Assembly (NCBI RefSeq): GCF_036669915.1
Contig: NC_089312.1
Span: 30,351,830-30,415,829, forward strand
Length of the DNA stretch: 64,000 nucleotides
Source of the DNA: Pocillopora verrucosa
Taxonomy: Eukaryota > Cnidaria > Anthozoa > Scleractinia > Pocilloporidae
Reading direction: 5' to 3'
In this document: piece after piece, positions 46,445-60,579 of the stretch
How the letters are laid out: each line of letters starts with the position of its first letter
How positions within the stretch are numbered: position 1 is the stretch's first letter
Translations under genes and position numbers: made by a program
The notes under the pieces: generated by a model
The model's input: the letters and a program-made list of their open reading frames with translations, nothing else
Databases searched by the model: none
What the model was told of the DNA's origin: nothing

Positions 46445-49400
46445 TTTTGTATCCAGTTTTCTTCAGAAGCGGAATTATGAATTTATGTTTCTCCCTATGT
46501 TTTTAGTAGAAATTGAGTGTTTCTTGTCACGCCCAAGAGAGAAGCTCCGTTAAGTTCTGCCGCGAAGCGCCAACTGCAACTCCTCTTTCTTAAATTTAAT
46601 AAAAAAAACATAGAAACGGCCAGCACTATTTGCATTTCGATTAATCCGCCATGAGCACACCCTGTGGGACATCAATTAGTCATCGTGGAAAAGGCTTTTC
46701 AATTCTTAACCAAATGGATCTTGTTGTGTTTGGACCTTTGCCTCTAAATAGACCCGATGAGAATTCCAAAGTCAATTGCAATTACAATATGTGATCTCAA
46801 TTGGCTGATTCCTGTAATGCAACAGGAAACCACTAAATCGGTACTTATCTAAAATTCCACGTCTGTGATGCTCGTTCGATTTTTAACCGTTAATATAGCC
46901 TGCGGCTCGTATTTAAAGAATTTCCGTTTGATTTTAACCCCCTTGTTCGACGATGGCATCCGAATGTTTTTGCAATTATGTTTTGCAAAGCAATTACATA
47001 ATTTATATCTTGGTTGATAAAAAATTCAAATACACTTACTCACACAATAGTCTGGCAATAGCACTTAGATGATATTTAAGAAACGACAGGTTTTCTTCTA
47101 TTTTGCTTTCCTGGCGTTTTTCCCTAGGAAGGTGTTTTCAGTGGGAAGTTTTCAAGCTATTAACTCCCGCACTCATTGTGCACTGAAATACTACAAGTTT
47201 ATTTTCAATTGACAAAGTAAACAATATCACTTTTATATAAATTTTTTACTTTATTTTGAAGTAAAGGAGGAAATTGACTTTTGTAAACCAGATTTACATT
47301 AAAATGTTTTTCCAGAAGCCGTATTTCAATCAGCATTTTATCACTCTTACAAGGGAAACATTGCACGGAAAAGTTATGTATTAAAAGGTAACCAGGATGT
47401 ATTTACATTCAAGGCATTTCGTATAACACTTCTTGTTGTAAATATTAGCAAATATGTAGGGAGTGTTGCCTATTTATTGTTTCTTAAACAACATTCGATC
47501 TTGAACAAAACTATTTACCTATTTTTGAATCAACAAGATTATCATTGTTTTGATCAAAGAGTGTGAATGAACTTAACAGACACTAAGCTCTCGGGTGTGA
47601 ACTGAAAATGCGCTTTGCTACTACACTCGAGTCATTATAGTTTGTACCGTTTCTATTTGGTACAATTTAATCAACCTAAAACCTTGGTTTGTTTTATCGC
47701 TGTCAAAAACAAAGTATATCATCGCTTGCCCTACTCAAAAATTACAACGTAATAGCATGATTTGATAAAATAATGTCATTATTTATTCATATACCATTAG
47801 TTTTATTTACAATTTACGCTCGCACATCAAAATAGAAAAGGCCTTTAAATTAAGGCAGATTCGTATCCAAACGTTGGGAATTCAACGGAGTCCGAAAGTA
47901 TACAACGATAAAAAGCTAATTCTTCATGAGTAAGAGGATGGCCCGAATTAAATTAAAAAAAAAAAACGATTTATAAACTTCTGGCTAACTTTTACAATTC
48001 TACCATCTCTCATCTAAGCTATTTTATTCTATTTTTTTTTAATTCTGTAAGTCACAGCAAAATAAATGTGTTCGAAAATTTTAATCTAGCATTTTGATAT
48101 ATATTGTTAAATTTCCAAAAATTATATAAATAAAAAAATAGCAACCACGAAAACGCCTGATTCTAGTTTGCTGACTCAAGGCAAAAAATTTACTTTTGTC
48201 TCCGCTCAGATCTTATTTCAAAAGAGTGGATGCTTCTCTCATCTGGTGGAGCAATTCATGAAAAATTCGTGCGTGCTTTGCATGTGTATACATATAACGC
48301 CTTCATATGTAATATCTAATTTCATGTTTAAACTTCTGGGTAATTCACACTTGGCTTTTTAATTTTTTTTCGATGAAAAAGATTTTACAGTAAAGTGTAA
48401 ATACACTTCACCAGTCACTTTTGATGCAGAGAAAGCCAGAAAAAAACTTATCGCAGACAATTTTGATCAAACTAAGGTATCAGAAATGTTAATTGAGTGG
48501 GCATCTTCCTCTTAACTTTGGTTGCCCCAAACTGAAAGCGTTTCTGAATTCCAGGCTCCCGCCTTCAAGAAGAAGAAACTCTTTATCTTGTGTCTGTTAT
48601 CGTATCGACCTCCATCCATCCGGGTCCTCTACACAACCAAAAGTACACATGTTGAGAAACATCTAGTATTCGCCAGATAATCATGCATTGGTCGCACATT
48701 CATCGCGCACAATCCTCGACTACGGTTAGATTTGCATGCTTAAGTCTACATTTAATAAATTTATGAAAATTAAAAAAAAAAGAGATACAGATTGTTTAAG
48801 TTGTTCAATTTTCTTTACGAAAATGATGACTTATGATCCAGCACTTTTTATCGAACACTGGCTTCCTTATTATGATTTGAAAATGTGGTTAGATTTGAAG
48901 CTCCATTTTGCACCAGGGATCGGAGAGAAAGGAGCAGTGATCAGTATTGTGAACTCTATGCTATATTTGTATTATTAATATATGGTCAGGTAGTCTTGGG
49001 GTAAATCTGAGCGATCCTTTTGGTTCTTACTTGATCGAGATTTTTCAATGCGGACCATTTACACGAAAACGATCATAAGCCGTGTATTCGTGTTCGCCAG
49101 CGAAAGCCGACAAATTTAAAAATAAACAAATTTGGTCCGAGTGACCTATAATACACTGTTTACTAGACTCTCTTTCTTGAGCAGTACTGGGGAACATTGG
49201 CCCTCTATCGTTTTTGTACGGACATTAGCACGCTCGGTTCGCACTACCACAACCTCGGGCTACTCAAGCTTACTCAGTACGGCCATCGTGCTCGGTTGGT
49301 AAGAAATAAAGTTATGATTCAGGCCATTTCCCAAGTTTTCGTCCTCGAAAACTGATAGCTTCAATGGTTGAAGCCAGGCAACTGTAGAGACGAGGTCATG

Positions 49401-50823
49401 CATATTTTGCGAAAAGCCGTAGTTACCTACGTGAACTGCCTGCTTGAATTTCAGTTTTCTGAGGGTTTTTGGTTGTCATGGAAACTATAAGCTATCAACT
49501 AAAATTTCAAACCTTAAAGGAAGGCAGAATTTTGGTTAATTTCTCTTTTATTTAATAAATATTTTGTACAACTTACAGATATTCCTCTTTATTTACACAG
49601 TAATACTCCAAGTGGAATTTTATCCTACTTTTCTCGTTATGAGTTTTATCAAATATCTACATAGTTTCTTGAATGAATTTAAATGTTTTGCTTATCTCTT
49701 ATTCTTTATTGCTGCGATCATAATTGTTGAATGGTTAACCGTATCTATCAAGATAAACCAGTGTAACTGAATATCATGGATGTTTTTTGTTGTCATTAGA
49801 ATATTCTTTGTTCAAAGGTACAATCGGTGTAAACCAACTGAACCTTCCACAAGATTAAGGCCGAATTTAAGACATTTTAATCATTTTACTGAATACCTTT
49901 TTTGAAATGTCCTTATTACCTAGACATGCCAATCCTTGAGTCAGCCGTTTCCATGACAACCATCACAGTATCCCGCAAAAAGTTTTAGTTTTGGTTTTGA
50001 AAAATGAGAAAAAATTATTCAAGATAAAGGTTTTCTACGACAGTTACACTAGTTTATTTTTGTGTCAGAAATAAATAAGAAAGAAGTCTAAATAGATTCC
50101 TCTAAAATTTGTAATCATCATAAGAAAGCATTTATTCAAAATAACTGGGGGATAAAATCTTCTCTGAGCCAAGTCTGCTTATCTAGAAGCTCTAATAATT
50201 ACACTTATCAGTATTATAGTGTGTCTTATCAAAAAGTTATAATTGTGCTCAATTTAGAAAAACGAAGGTTGTAAAAGACATGTTGCCTTTGGAATTAGGC
50301 GACTTCCCACCTTTGTCAGACACTAATGTAATGATAACTTTAGAGCTGCATCATATTGAAACTGTACCACAAACGTCAGTCATGGGCACGTTCAAGATAA
50401 TTCCTGTCTGCGAAATACAGGTCTCTGACATAGACATATTTTATGCTTTTCGTTCACTGTATCTTTCAAAAAAAGTAGCGAAGTAAAATCCTTCTGGTGA
50501 TAAAAGAACCTAAATTGATTTCTTATAAGGCATAAAATGAACCATAGTTGATGTATGGGCGAAACTGATAATTTTGGCTGTTCTTTCTAAATGTTTTACT
50601 TTTGAAGCTAAACAATAATTCACTAAACAGGAGTGAATAACGTACTCTTAGAGCTCTCCTTTGAATCAGCATATTAGATTGAATTGAACTACAGCTCACA
50701 GCTTGGAGTGCCACATATTTTGTTTTCTGTTGTGGTGAATCCTTCACTTTTGTCAATGATTTCTGAACTTAACGATATATTGATGTTTACACAAGACACC
50801 TCTAAAAAGGCCTAAGATTCCCG
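46445..50823. other. Intergenic region, no gene recognised
   Basis: About 4.4 kb of AT-rich sequence with short open frames lacking family motifs or convincing splice context. The left edge should contain the GPCR promoter; the right edge the 3' UTR of MANSC-A, with TTTATT (minus AATAAA) at 50053-50058 and 50131-50136. Confidence 0.45.
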
Positions 50824-53800
50824 TTACGTCTTGTGTCTGATAGGCGATCTAAGTAGTTCATAATTTGTAGATTTTTTACCCAATATTTTGCGTGCGATAA
50901 AGGCCACTGTGGCTGTTCCAACAATTGCCGCTGCCACTCCGCAACCAATGGCAACAGCGAGGGCCGAGATGGATTCAGCACCTTTGGAAGGAATCTGGTG
51001 AATCTAAAACAACATCAAAATCAAGTGGCTTTTAGGAACGTGTCGTAAAGCTGAGAAGCCAACTTAATGCATTCTAACTTCGTTTAGCAGCATCATAACA
51101 ATTATTAAAATGATTTCACTGGACATGAATAGGTGTAATGAAAACTCGCAGGAGTGGTAACATTTGTTTTAAATAGAATGGATATATAAAGAAGCATAGC
51201 GGAAGCAACGAATTTCAATTACATGGACGTGTGATAAAGATTTTTCCAAGATGAAGATGAAAAATCGATAGAGAGACATAATACCTTGATATCCATTTCT
51301 GCCTCTTGGTCCATTTTTGTAAACAATACTTCTCCTCCTGAAGTTGAATAAATTTTCCTATCTAAGAATGCCAACGAGAAAATTATCACACAGCTATTAC
51401 TTTGATGTTGCATAGTCTTTTTAGTTACTTAGATGAATGACTCGTTACAGCCTACACTTGTTGTCAGATTCTTCACATATACAGGACAATTATCTCAGTT
51501 TAACAAAGGAAAAAAGTGAGAAACTTAACAACTATGCTGTTCCCTATTTAGGGCCCACGATCAAAACAGGACCGGGAGCATTCAGTTGGACTTGAGTTGT
51601 CTTTTGCTCACCTCCATTCGTTTTGTTGCAAAAGCGCCCTTCCCATCCAATCTCACAATAACATTTCGTTGAATTGGTTGAATTATCAAGGCATCTTCCA
51701 TTTTGACATGGTGGGTCACATGTAACTGTAAAATATAGGTTAGGAATGTATTATCACCTAGATGCTTTGGAATTTTAAACCTGATGTGACCTTTTGCTTG
51801 TCTTGGAACCACTGGTGTGATGAAATTTCTGGATTTCGACTGTTCATCTTTGTTCTCTGTGGCGTTCCCAGTAAATTCCTGACTCTCATACAAGTCAAAC
51901 TACCGTCGAGAAATTTGTGATGGGCCATTAATTGTGATAAGTTCCAGTCGCTGATAACATCTTTAAAGAAAAAAAAGGAAAAAAAAGAAAGCATGATGTA
52001 CTTACGTGTTTTATCGCAGAGGTGCCCAAAATATCCAGGCTCACAGACGCATGTGTCGTTGAAGGAACATTTACCATATTCTCCACAGCCGGGTAAACCA
52101 CAGAAACCTGATATAAAATTTTGAGGTCTGCATATTAGCCATTCATAAAAGGGTCACGTTAAAGGAAGTTCACATCAAAACAAAGACTATATGACAGTTG
52201 GTAATTTGGTATTAGTACTATCAACTAAGTTGACAACATAAATTGGCCACCGTTAAGACTTTCCAAGCTGACGTTGATGATACCAAATTACCTTGTTATA
52301 CTCTCCCACCAACGCAGCACCACCTTTTCTTTTGAAACTTACCCCCTTTATTTATACGGTAGTTGATTTGTTAAGTCAAGCACTTTGCGAGTCATCTAAC
52401 AAACGCATGGGAAACCAAGCACAGAGCTGCCATCCTAAGCGCCTAATTTACTTTTAAAACTCTTATGCCGAGCTTGTTAAAAACTGGGTCTTTGCTCTTG
52501 TCTTTTTTGACTGTGTCCGTTGTTTTATCTCTTTGTCAATTCGTTATTTAGTTAAAGGGTTCCTTGGCTTTTGTAATGTGCCATGTGTACGTTCTGTCAA
52601 GTTTTCCCGACAATTAATGAGGTATCGGGTACTCTGGAACTCTAGGGGCTATTTCTGTAAGAGTTTAATTGGCACCCTTGGTACCTGAAGCACCAAGGGG
52701 AAAGGACGTCGCATCTTTTTTCTCGCTCGTTTTTCTTTTGGCCATTACTTTACTTATACTATCAGTTCACCTGTGATAGCAGTATCATTGCAGTTTGTTC
52801 CATCAAATCCTCGGTCACAGGTGCACTTGTCTTTAGCTGTACAAACTCCCGATACGCACGGAGAATCACAAGTGCCTGAGAAACGAAACAAATGAGACTC
52901 AAAGAAACTGAGGTAAAGCTTCAATAATCGAAAAAGGTTTGTCCAAAATTTCTCCTTCAACAATCTTAGGATATAACTCAGTTAAACGATTTTATTTTTA
53001 AAAAATACCTTTATCCTTAGATCTCTTGCCATTTCTCGTGTTCATGTAGATAATAGTTGGAGAGATATGTTCATCTTCCATGGGGACACTCTGACAAAGT
53101 TCATCGCCATAACACTCTACAGAGTGACATGTGTCATTCACCAGGAAAGCAACTTCGCAATTTTTTTCTGCACAACATTTATCGATACAGTCCTCGGCAC
53201 TTTCAACAATTCCAAGTTCTTTTACTTCTCCAGCTGTCCTTCCTCCCTTTAAGGTGTGTTTGGCCATAATTCTGCTAGGTATGCACATGTCTTTTAAGTT
53301 GTGGGCTGTTATGTCAAAAGAAAAGTACGAAATATTAACCATGGTCGTGTTCTAAATGCATGATCTATGAATACAGACGATTAAGGCTGTACGACTGCAG
53401 CAGCATAAAAGACATTGGCCTTACATTCGAAATCCTGGCTTTATTCTGTTTAACGTCGTGCGTATGGCTCTTTTTTTCTTGTTTTGTTTGCATAGCAAAT
53501 GTTTGTTAACATTAAAATTCAACTGAGCGACTAAGTAGGGCTTGGAGGCTAATTTAAAACAACGTAGTAAACACTGATTTATCGAACCCTTTCGCACAAA
53601 TTGGTCAAAACCTCTGACAAATGTTTCCGCGCTGTAGGTTGCTTCGTTCTTCAACCAACAAATATGACCACATTATAAGAAAATTAACTCTTCTAAAAAA
53701 TAACTTATTCAACGCATAATTTCGATTCAAACTGTACCAACAACAAGAACACTTTACTTGAGCATGCCACCTCGACGAGCGCTAGGCTCGTTAGAATGCG

Positions 53801-54877
53801 TGCGTGCTTTTATTTGGATTTGATTTTGCTTCGCCTCCAGGACTTTAATGACGCACTTAACAATACTTGCGAAACAAAAGGGCGTACATACTGTATTTTG
53901 CCATCCCTTGTGTTTTCTTAAACTGTTCCAAATCATCCCCTTTGCCCCCGCCTCGAACCACGTGAGATATCCTTACGCTCTTATTGGCTGCAGTGGATGG
54001 CACGGCAGGAATACTTTCGCAAAGTTTTTCACTAAAACAGCTCACTGAATAGCACACGTGACCCGGCATGAAAGCCACGTCACACTTTTGGTCCTGACAA
54101 CAAGCATCAATACATGTCTGCATGTCCCTAAGGTAACCAAGTTTGGTAAAGTTCCCGGATTTTATTCCACCACGTAAAGTGACGTCATGTTTTATGTCCA
54201 AATGAGTACACGTAGGCAACTTGACGGTGTCCAGAACTTGCGCGTTTTCACCTTTTTGGTCCATGAGGAACATTTGGAAAACTGCGGCGTTGTAAATAAA
54301 ATCGTTAAACTGAATACCTCCTGCCCTCAAAAGCTTATTCTTAATGAAAAATAATTGCTTGAATGACATAGATTACGTTCTTTCCCTGGGACTGAACTAA
54401 GTTTTTAATATAACTCAGCAAGGAAGGGGAAAACAGTTTGATACCCGCCTCTAAAAACATTTGTCAACAAAATTTGTTACTCCAGACATCAGAGCCAGAA
54501 TAGAAGTCAGATCTGTAGCATGTTAAGAAAAAGGTTTTTTCTGTTGGATTTATGCCACGAGTGGGAACCTGAGAGCCTGCCTGATATTTCGCAAAGAAGC
54601 AGGAATTTTCGTACAAAATTCATGAGGGGATTTTAAAAACAATGTAAATAACTGACCAACGAAATAATATCCTTCAAAGTTTTCTATCAGAAAAAATAAA
54701 TTTTTTTTCACCTCAAAGCCCCGAAATGAGCGTTGTTTGCAGAAATTCGTTTGGACAGTATTGACGGTGTCAGACTACCTAGAGCGTGTTAACTAAGTGG
54801 TTACAAAGGCACATACCTTGACCTCTAGTAGACTTGAGTAACATCAGATAGAGCGGGCACAAAATATAATGAAGCAT
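50824..54877 (-). CDS. Type I membrane protein with two MANSC-like and three EGF domains (MANSC-A)
   Basis: Eight minus-strand exons join in frame to 433 aa: 54877-54817, 54281-53892, 53305-53009, 52875-52771, 52107-52006, 51725-51612, 51337-51285 and 51003-50824. Residues 1-19 are a signal peptide (MLHYILCPLYLMLLKSTRG). MANSC-like domain 1 starts at C45 (CIDACCQDQKCDVAF, CYSVSC) and domain 2 at C157 (CIDKCCAEKNCEVAF, CHSVEC). Each has eight cysteines in the C...C..CC..C...C...C...C spacing of the MANSC/MANEC family (HAI-1, MANSC1, KIAA0319). Three six-cysteine EGF domains follow at about 251-285, 286-318 and 320-356, one per exon and all phase 1. Then come a 17-codon stalk exon, a TM helix (387-411, starting SALAVAIGCG) and a short basic tail with a YELL motif. 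Probably a surface adhesion or recognition protein; partners unknown. Confidence 0.8.
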
Positions 54878-57800
54878 TTCGAATCCTCGAATCTGGCAGG
54901 TATTGCCCTTGATCCTTCGTTTTTAAATTTCTTGAAACCCTACAAAGCACAAAAGAAAAGAGAGAAGAATAGATTAGTCCGTTAAGACACACTGAAAATC
55001 CTGAGGACTTTAGCACCAGTAGCGGTAAGGTTATGAAGAGCCTGTTTCTGAGGTTAATCGACCCCCGGCAGCGTTTCAAGAGATTGTATTTTGAATTTAG
55101 GACCTTGAACGAGCTAAGTTTGTGTCTCTTAAAAGCTTTCAAGAGAGTTAATTGTCGTCTTATTGATATATTCTTCACGCTAGATGGACTGTCACATTCA
55201 AGTGCTACAAGTTGAATAGATGGGTACATTGTAAGGAGGTGATATATGACAGTGTGCAACTGCGTGCTTGCCGGCACGACAGGAGCTATTTGTTACAAAA
55301 AATGTTTTTCTTGTCGTATTCATATAAATAATTTAACCACTTCATCTATGAAAATACCATAAAGCTGAAGAACAGTAATACTGTTTCAAAGTTTTTAAGC
55401 TTGTCATGGCTTATTGAACTTTGTATCTCTATTCTTCCGGATTTGTAGTCTATTTGTGATTTAAACATACGACAACTCTTTGCGTGTCAAATACCGTGAC
55501 ATCAAGTCAATTCATCAAATTGCAAATATAAACAAATTGAAGCGCAGTTAAGGATATAGTCACGCTATGAGATACAAAGCTCTATGTAAGAATTTTCCAT
55601 GTCTCGAGAGTAATTCGAGCCCTTTTAAATCGAAGGTTACTCCCTATTGCTCTACACATGCACCTAAGCAAAGAAACAAAAAAAACTTATTTTGCACAAA
55701 TGAATACTTGACCCGGTTGATAACCTAGAAAAAGTCAAGGCCATAACCCGTGCAATGATATAACAACAGTTGTATACCTTATAAAATCTAGTTGCAAGTT
55801 ATTTACGTGGACTAGCACTTATTGACTTCCGATGTCTTGAAAGAACGACCGAACGTCAAAATGATATTATGAAATTGTTGTTGGCTATTTCGTTTCGTCT
55901 TCGTGAACCAGACTAATGACGTGATGATAAATACCTACATCTCTATGAACAGAACAAAGTGAAAGCGAATCTAAATTAAGCTTGCTCTCTACCGATCCTT
56001 TTGGTTGTCTAAATATATTTTCGGGTATAATTTATTTTGCAACCATTTACGTAGCTCAAAGTAAACACAAACCTAATGCTAGCAATCATTTTGTTGAAGA
56101 GGAAGGAATATACACTTAGGGAGTTACAAATATCACATACGTTATTTTCTATTATTTGCTACTTCTTACTTTGAGTGTTTCATCCGAGGCTGATACTAAG
56201 AGGACAATCGTTCTGGTTTAGGGCTGACAACAATCAAGACCACAAGACAAGAAGAACCAGTGGTGAAAAGATCGATGACAATTTTTAAACATCATTTTGA
56301 TCAATAAACGCTGGTTGAGACATATGATAACTCACCTAAAGTCTATGGCAGAAAATCTGTTTCCTCCATCGTCTGTCTGATACAAAATGAAGTTAAAACC
56401 TGAACGTTCCAAGAATCATAATTACGTCAACTTGAAATCGAGAAAGGAAGCTATTTCACTCTCATGAATTTTTTATCATAATCCTCTGATTTTACTCGCT
56501 AATTACAGAAAAGCCTCACTTTCGAAAACGTTTACCACCGCGAAAAGGGCGGGAAAATCGGATTCATCAGAAGCAACTTGATTTTCATCCCACAGGTCGA
56601 AGCGATGACGATTCTAGCTTCGAGGACCAAACTCTCGGTCAGTTTGTACCGGCAGCAGAAAACATATCATATTCAAACAGGTTGGCTTAGTGTTATCCAT
56701 ATAAATCTTACGCTCAGTAAACACAAAACATAAACAAATGATCAACGGAAAAGCTTTGTAATAAGTTACAATTGGTTTAATTTCAACTGCACTCAAAATG
56801 ACCTGTCTCCTGTGCTAGACTGACTCCCATGAGGGAATCTGTTTGATTTGTGGACACATTCTCCCTTCCTTGTAAAATTTGTCTGTTTGTGTTATCACGT
56901 GGGCGGTATTCGTTTGAATCACTGAAAAGCAGGCAGTCATAGCATAACAGGTGATCTACTTTTCCCAGCAAAGTCTTGTTCATCACCGTGTCCTCCATAA
57001 GGACGGAATATTTCACGCACTGTTACACCTAACATGTGGTCCAAAGCGGTGGGGTGTTATCTCAGGGGGTAATATGCCATGAGTAGTCGAAAAAAAATTT
57101 AAATTCTCCATAGATATTAAACGACTTTTCAGAAAACTCTTTTGGCTTCGGCCAACTTCAAAATATGTTTCAGAGTTTATGCTAGAGACTTAAAAGTTCG
57201 AAATCTTCTCCTGGGTAATCTCCAGTTAAGATTGATCAGGGAAAATCTGATCAGCTACTTATAAAAGTAATTAACGCAGGCATTACGATATGAATAACTC
57301 CTATGTTGAAACCCAGAAAACTGGCACTCGATTTTTTTCTCAATAGTTAGACACACACAAAAACAATCATGTTTAAGTGGGATAGTGCTATGAATGGCTG
57401 CCTGCTCTCTACACGATTATTTTCAGGCTTCTGATGTGACTCTAATTAAGTCAGCAGGTTCTCTAACCAAGACTAGGTCTGGGTAACAAAGGTGGCAAAC
57501 AATGGCAGAATACATGAAGCTTGTTTCTTGGCAAACCGCTGACTTCACTGAACTCTGAGAAATTTTTCTTGCGCGCTTGCTCCACTTTTTGACCGTCTTA
57601 GAAAGGAATAAAAAAATCAGGTTTAGGTTATTGAAAACCTGATTAATATCAATCCAAGGTCAGCTTTAATCAATACCGATTCGTCACGTTGCATCTTCAA
57701 CCTAAGTCGGGTACTTAATTAGTACAAATCTTGTTAGGTCTGATTTAACGTACTTTTGTGCTTCCAGAGTATTTTCTTTTACATCTTCACCTCAAACTAC

Positions 57801-60579
57801 GGTTTTCTCCAAGTTTCTGGACAATGTTTCCAGAAGAGATTCTTAATTTTATGAGAACCTCTTCAAATGAAGGAGCCATTCCCCTGCATTCCTGAGAATT
57901 TTCTTTTCGATTAGTGTTAAAAAGAAGAGGGGTGCTCCTCCAGGAATCGTTTATTTTTCTACAGCAATAAAAGTGTATACTACTGAAAAAAAGCTATTGA
58001 CTTTGGATTATGATTCCAAAGGGAAACTAACTCTCCGAAAATTGCTTCAAATATACTTGAAACCCGATTATGATTGCGGCCGCCTTGAATCTGATTAAAG
58101 CAGGTTTTCCGCCACACTTGACATCCCACGACTCGAAGCACTTTGCAGCAACGAGAGCGAAACAAAGAAGTGAAATAAAAAAGCCAACGAAGGTGCAGAT
58201 TCGGGAGATGAAGGTTGGAAAAGACTGAAGAATAGTGTATGGTCCCCCATTACAGATAGCTTAGTGTGATGCACGCAGCTCAGACCGTCAGAGGTGGTTT
58301 ATCTTTACAAGTAGTTTTCATTGGTTGAGAAAAATGTACAATTTCTGGATTAAATTTCCGTAAGGAAACTATTCGGTATTAACTTTTTGTGCGCAAAAAC
58401 TCGCTTGGCTAACAAAGGGAAAAGAAATTGGCGCAATCTTTTCAACGACACATTAACGAACGATTAGAATGAAAGAAGATCATCATGCCTCTTTATGGTA
58501 GTGTTTGCTATTTTTCCGTAGACTTCGTTCATTGTCGTTTAATACATGACATAAAGCATGGAATAAGATCGAAGTTCACTTACTGTTTTTAGAGCCCTCT
58601 AATTCTCCGATTATGCCCATCTCGTTATTTCATTTCATTCACCGTTCACTTGGATCAGTCACAGGCGGCTCAAGCTCCAGCTGTGAGACGATCATCTTTC
58701 GTCACTTGGCACCCGTTACTTGGCACCCGTGATTCTTGAACAATTTGTTCATGTCGCGTGACGGTGTGGTCCCCGAGGAGGCTCAATTTGCAAAGGAGTC
58801 AGGGTTACCAGCTGGATTTCAACGGTTGTGTATCGTGGCGAATGTGAACGGGGGTCGTTAGAAACGTCTAAACTGGAAATTTTGGAAGCAAACTTCGGCT
58901 TAGCGTAAGTTTCACGGGGAGGATTGAGTTGGTAATGAATTGAAATGAAACTGCGATATATGTGCTTAGATTCTGCGTTGGATTTGTGGCCGCCTGGTCA
59001 TTTTGAGCTTGGATGTTTCGCTTCTCGGATCGGGCGTTCACAAATAGAGTGTGCAGCCTTAGGCTTCCCATATGGTTAGTAAACCTAGAATTAGATAACT
59101 CGCTAAAATGGCTTCAGATAACAAGCGACGCACTGTGGAAGTAAGGTAAGGTATTTTTATTGAGAATTTGACTGCATTTTTTTTAATCCCTCAGAGAGGT
59201 CGTAAATATTCATACAAACGCCATGACTTGTATTTCGCAAGATGATCATTTCACAGCTGGAGCTTAGGCCGCCTGTGGATCAGTAAGCTTCGATCATACC
59301 ATTTTTATCATGATTTATTCTCCACCTAAAAAAATAGCTTCGTTTGACATCTGCTTGTACATTTTTTCGTTAATAAAGGAGCGATTAGGAATATATTAAG
59401 CCACACAACAGCCTTGAGAAGCCGAAAATATCGTTCAAGATACATAGATTTAAAATACTTCAAATGGAGTCGTAGCACGTGGTCTTCTTGTTGCAAGAAT
59501 TTTGGGGTTAAACAAATACCAAAAAACCCCACAGGTTTCACTAACGGGAAGGGGGATCCAGACTCCTCAGAGAGTTGGTGGATAACGAGATTTGTCCCAT
59601 GACCAAAAGCCGGTTTCAGTCCGGTATAAAACAGGAAATCCTTGTTGGAAAACCTTGTCTGCTCTCTCTTCAAATTTAAAATTTGACCATTACTGGAATA
59701 ATCTATTCATAAAAAGTCGCTGTATCTACGTTGTTGTGTCGTAGAATTACAAAGAGAAAAAGAGATGCGATTTATCTTTCACATTAACTGTTAAAGCTTC
59801 TACGAATCTCGATTTGTATCCCAAAATAATTCTTGCCATAAATGTAAAGTCAGCTGAATGTTTGTTTGGCCAGTAAAAATTACGCGCAGTAAATAAATGT
59901 TGAGAGTTGCGCGCTATTTCTAGAATGAAACTAACTTATTGAGGAGTTTATACAAATCAATATATTTTAAATACGCTTTACAAAAATATATTTGTTGCGA
60001 AAAACAATTCTTTTCCCAATTTGACACTAACGTCTCTTTACAGGAGCACAATCAAGGCCCGCAAATTTCATTACCTGAGAGCAAAATGACTAGATATTCC
60101 AGCCAAGAATATGGCTCAAAAGTAAATGCTCTTTCCCGTGGTGCGCAGTATAGATTTACCGTTTTTAACAAAACTTTTCGTATTGAATACATCAGGTCAA
60201 AGCGATAGATGGTTTTCTTTTTGCGCCTTCCGGTAACCATTTGTGTTTGGAGAAGGTCCGTGCTAAAGCTCCTGTTAGGCCCTAATAATCCCTTTAAAAG
60301 CCGTTCTGACCAGACTGGGACCATGTGGTCCCACAAAAAACATTGATGAAAGCTGGTTTACGGTAAAATCGTCCAAATAAATGTCACCTGACAGCAGGTC
60401 AGTCTTCCTGGAAATCATGGATTTTCCATTTTCTTTCTTATAGCACCTGTGGCCAGCTTTGCAAATGAAATCTACTCAGGATTGCGTTTCCTACCGGCCA
60501 GAAATTGCAGTAAACTAGGTAAAGATTCTGATGACTGTAGTCCTTTGAGCTCGAGAAAAAAGTCAGTATTTTTTCTCCC
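54878..60579. other. Intergenic region between the two MANSC genes
   Basis: The left edge should hold the MANSC-A promoter. Apart from one possible plus-strand first exon at 59108-59145, no coding or RNA feature is supported; the short open frames on both strands lack known domains. Confidence 0.45.
59108..59145 (+). other. Possible isolated first coding exon
   Basis: ATG followed by MASDNKRRTVEV and two overlapping donor-like sites (GTAAGG at 59141 and GTAAGG at 59146). It would be the start of a plus-strand gene. Joining to the acceptor before 60043 gives only a 27-residue peptide ending in TGA with no recognised domain. Kept as a weak candidate. Confidence 0.15.

Noticed and set aside
56783-57016. 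Minus-strand open frame between the MANSC genes
   Set aside because: It starts with a Met and lacks a stop for 77 codons, but no signal peptide, TM segment or cysteine pattern links it to the neighbouring genes.
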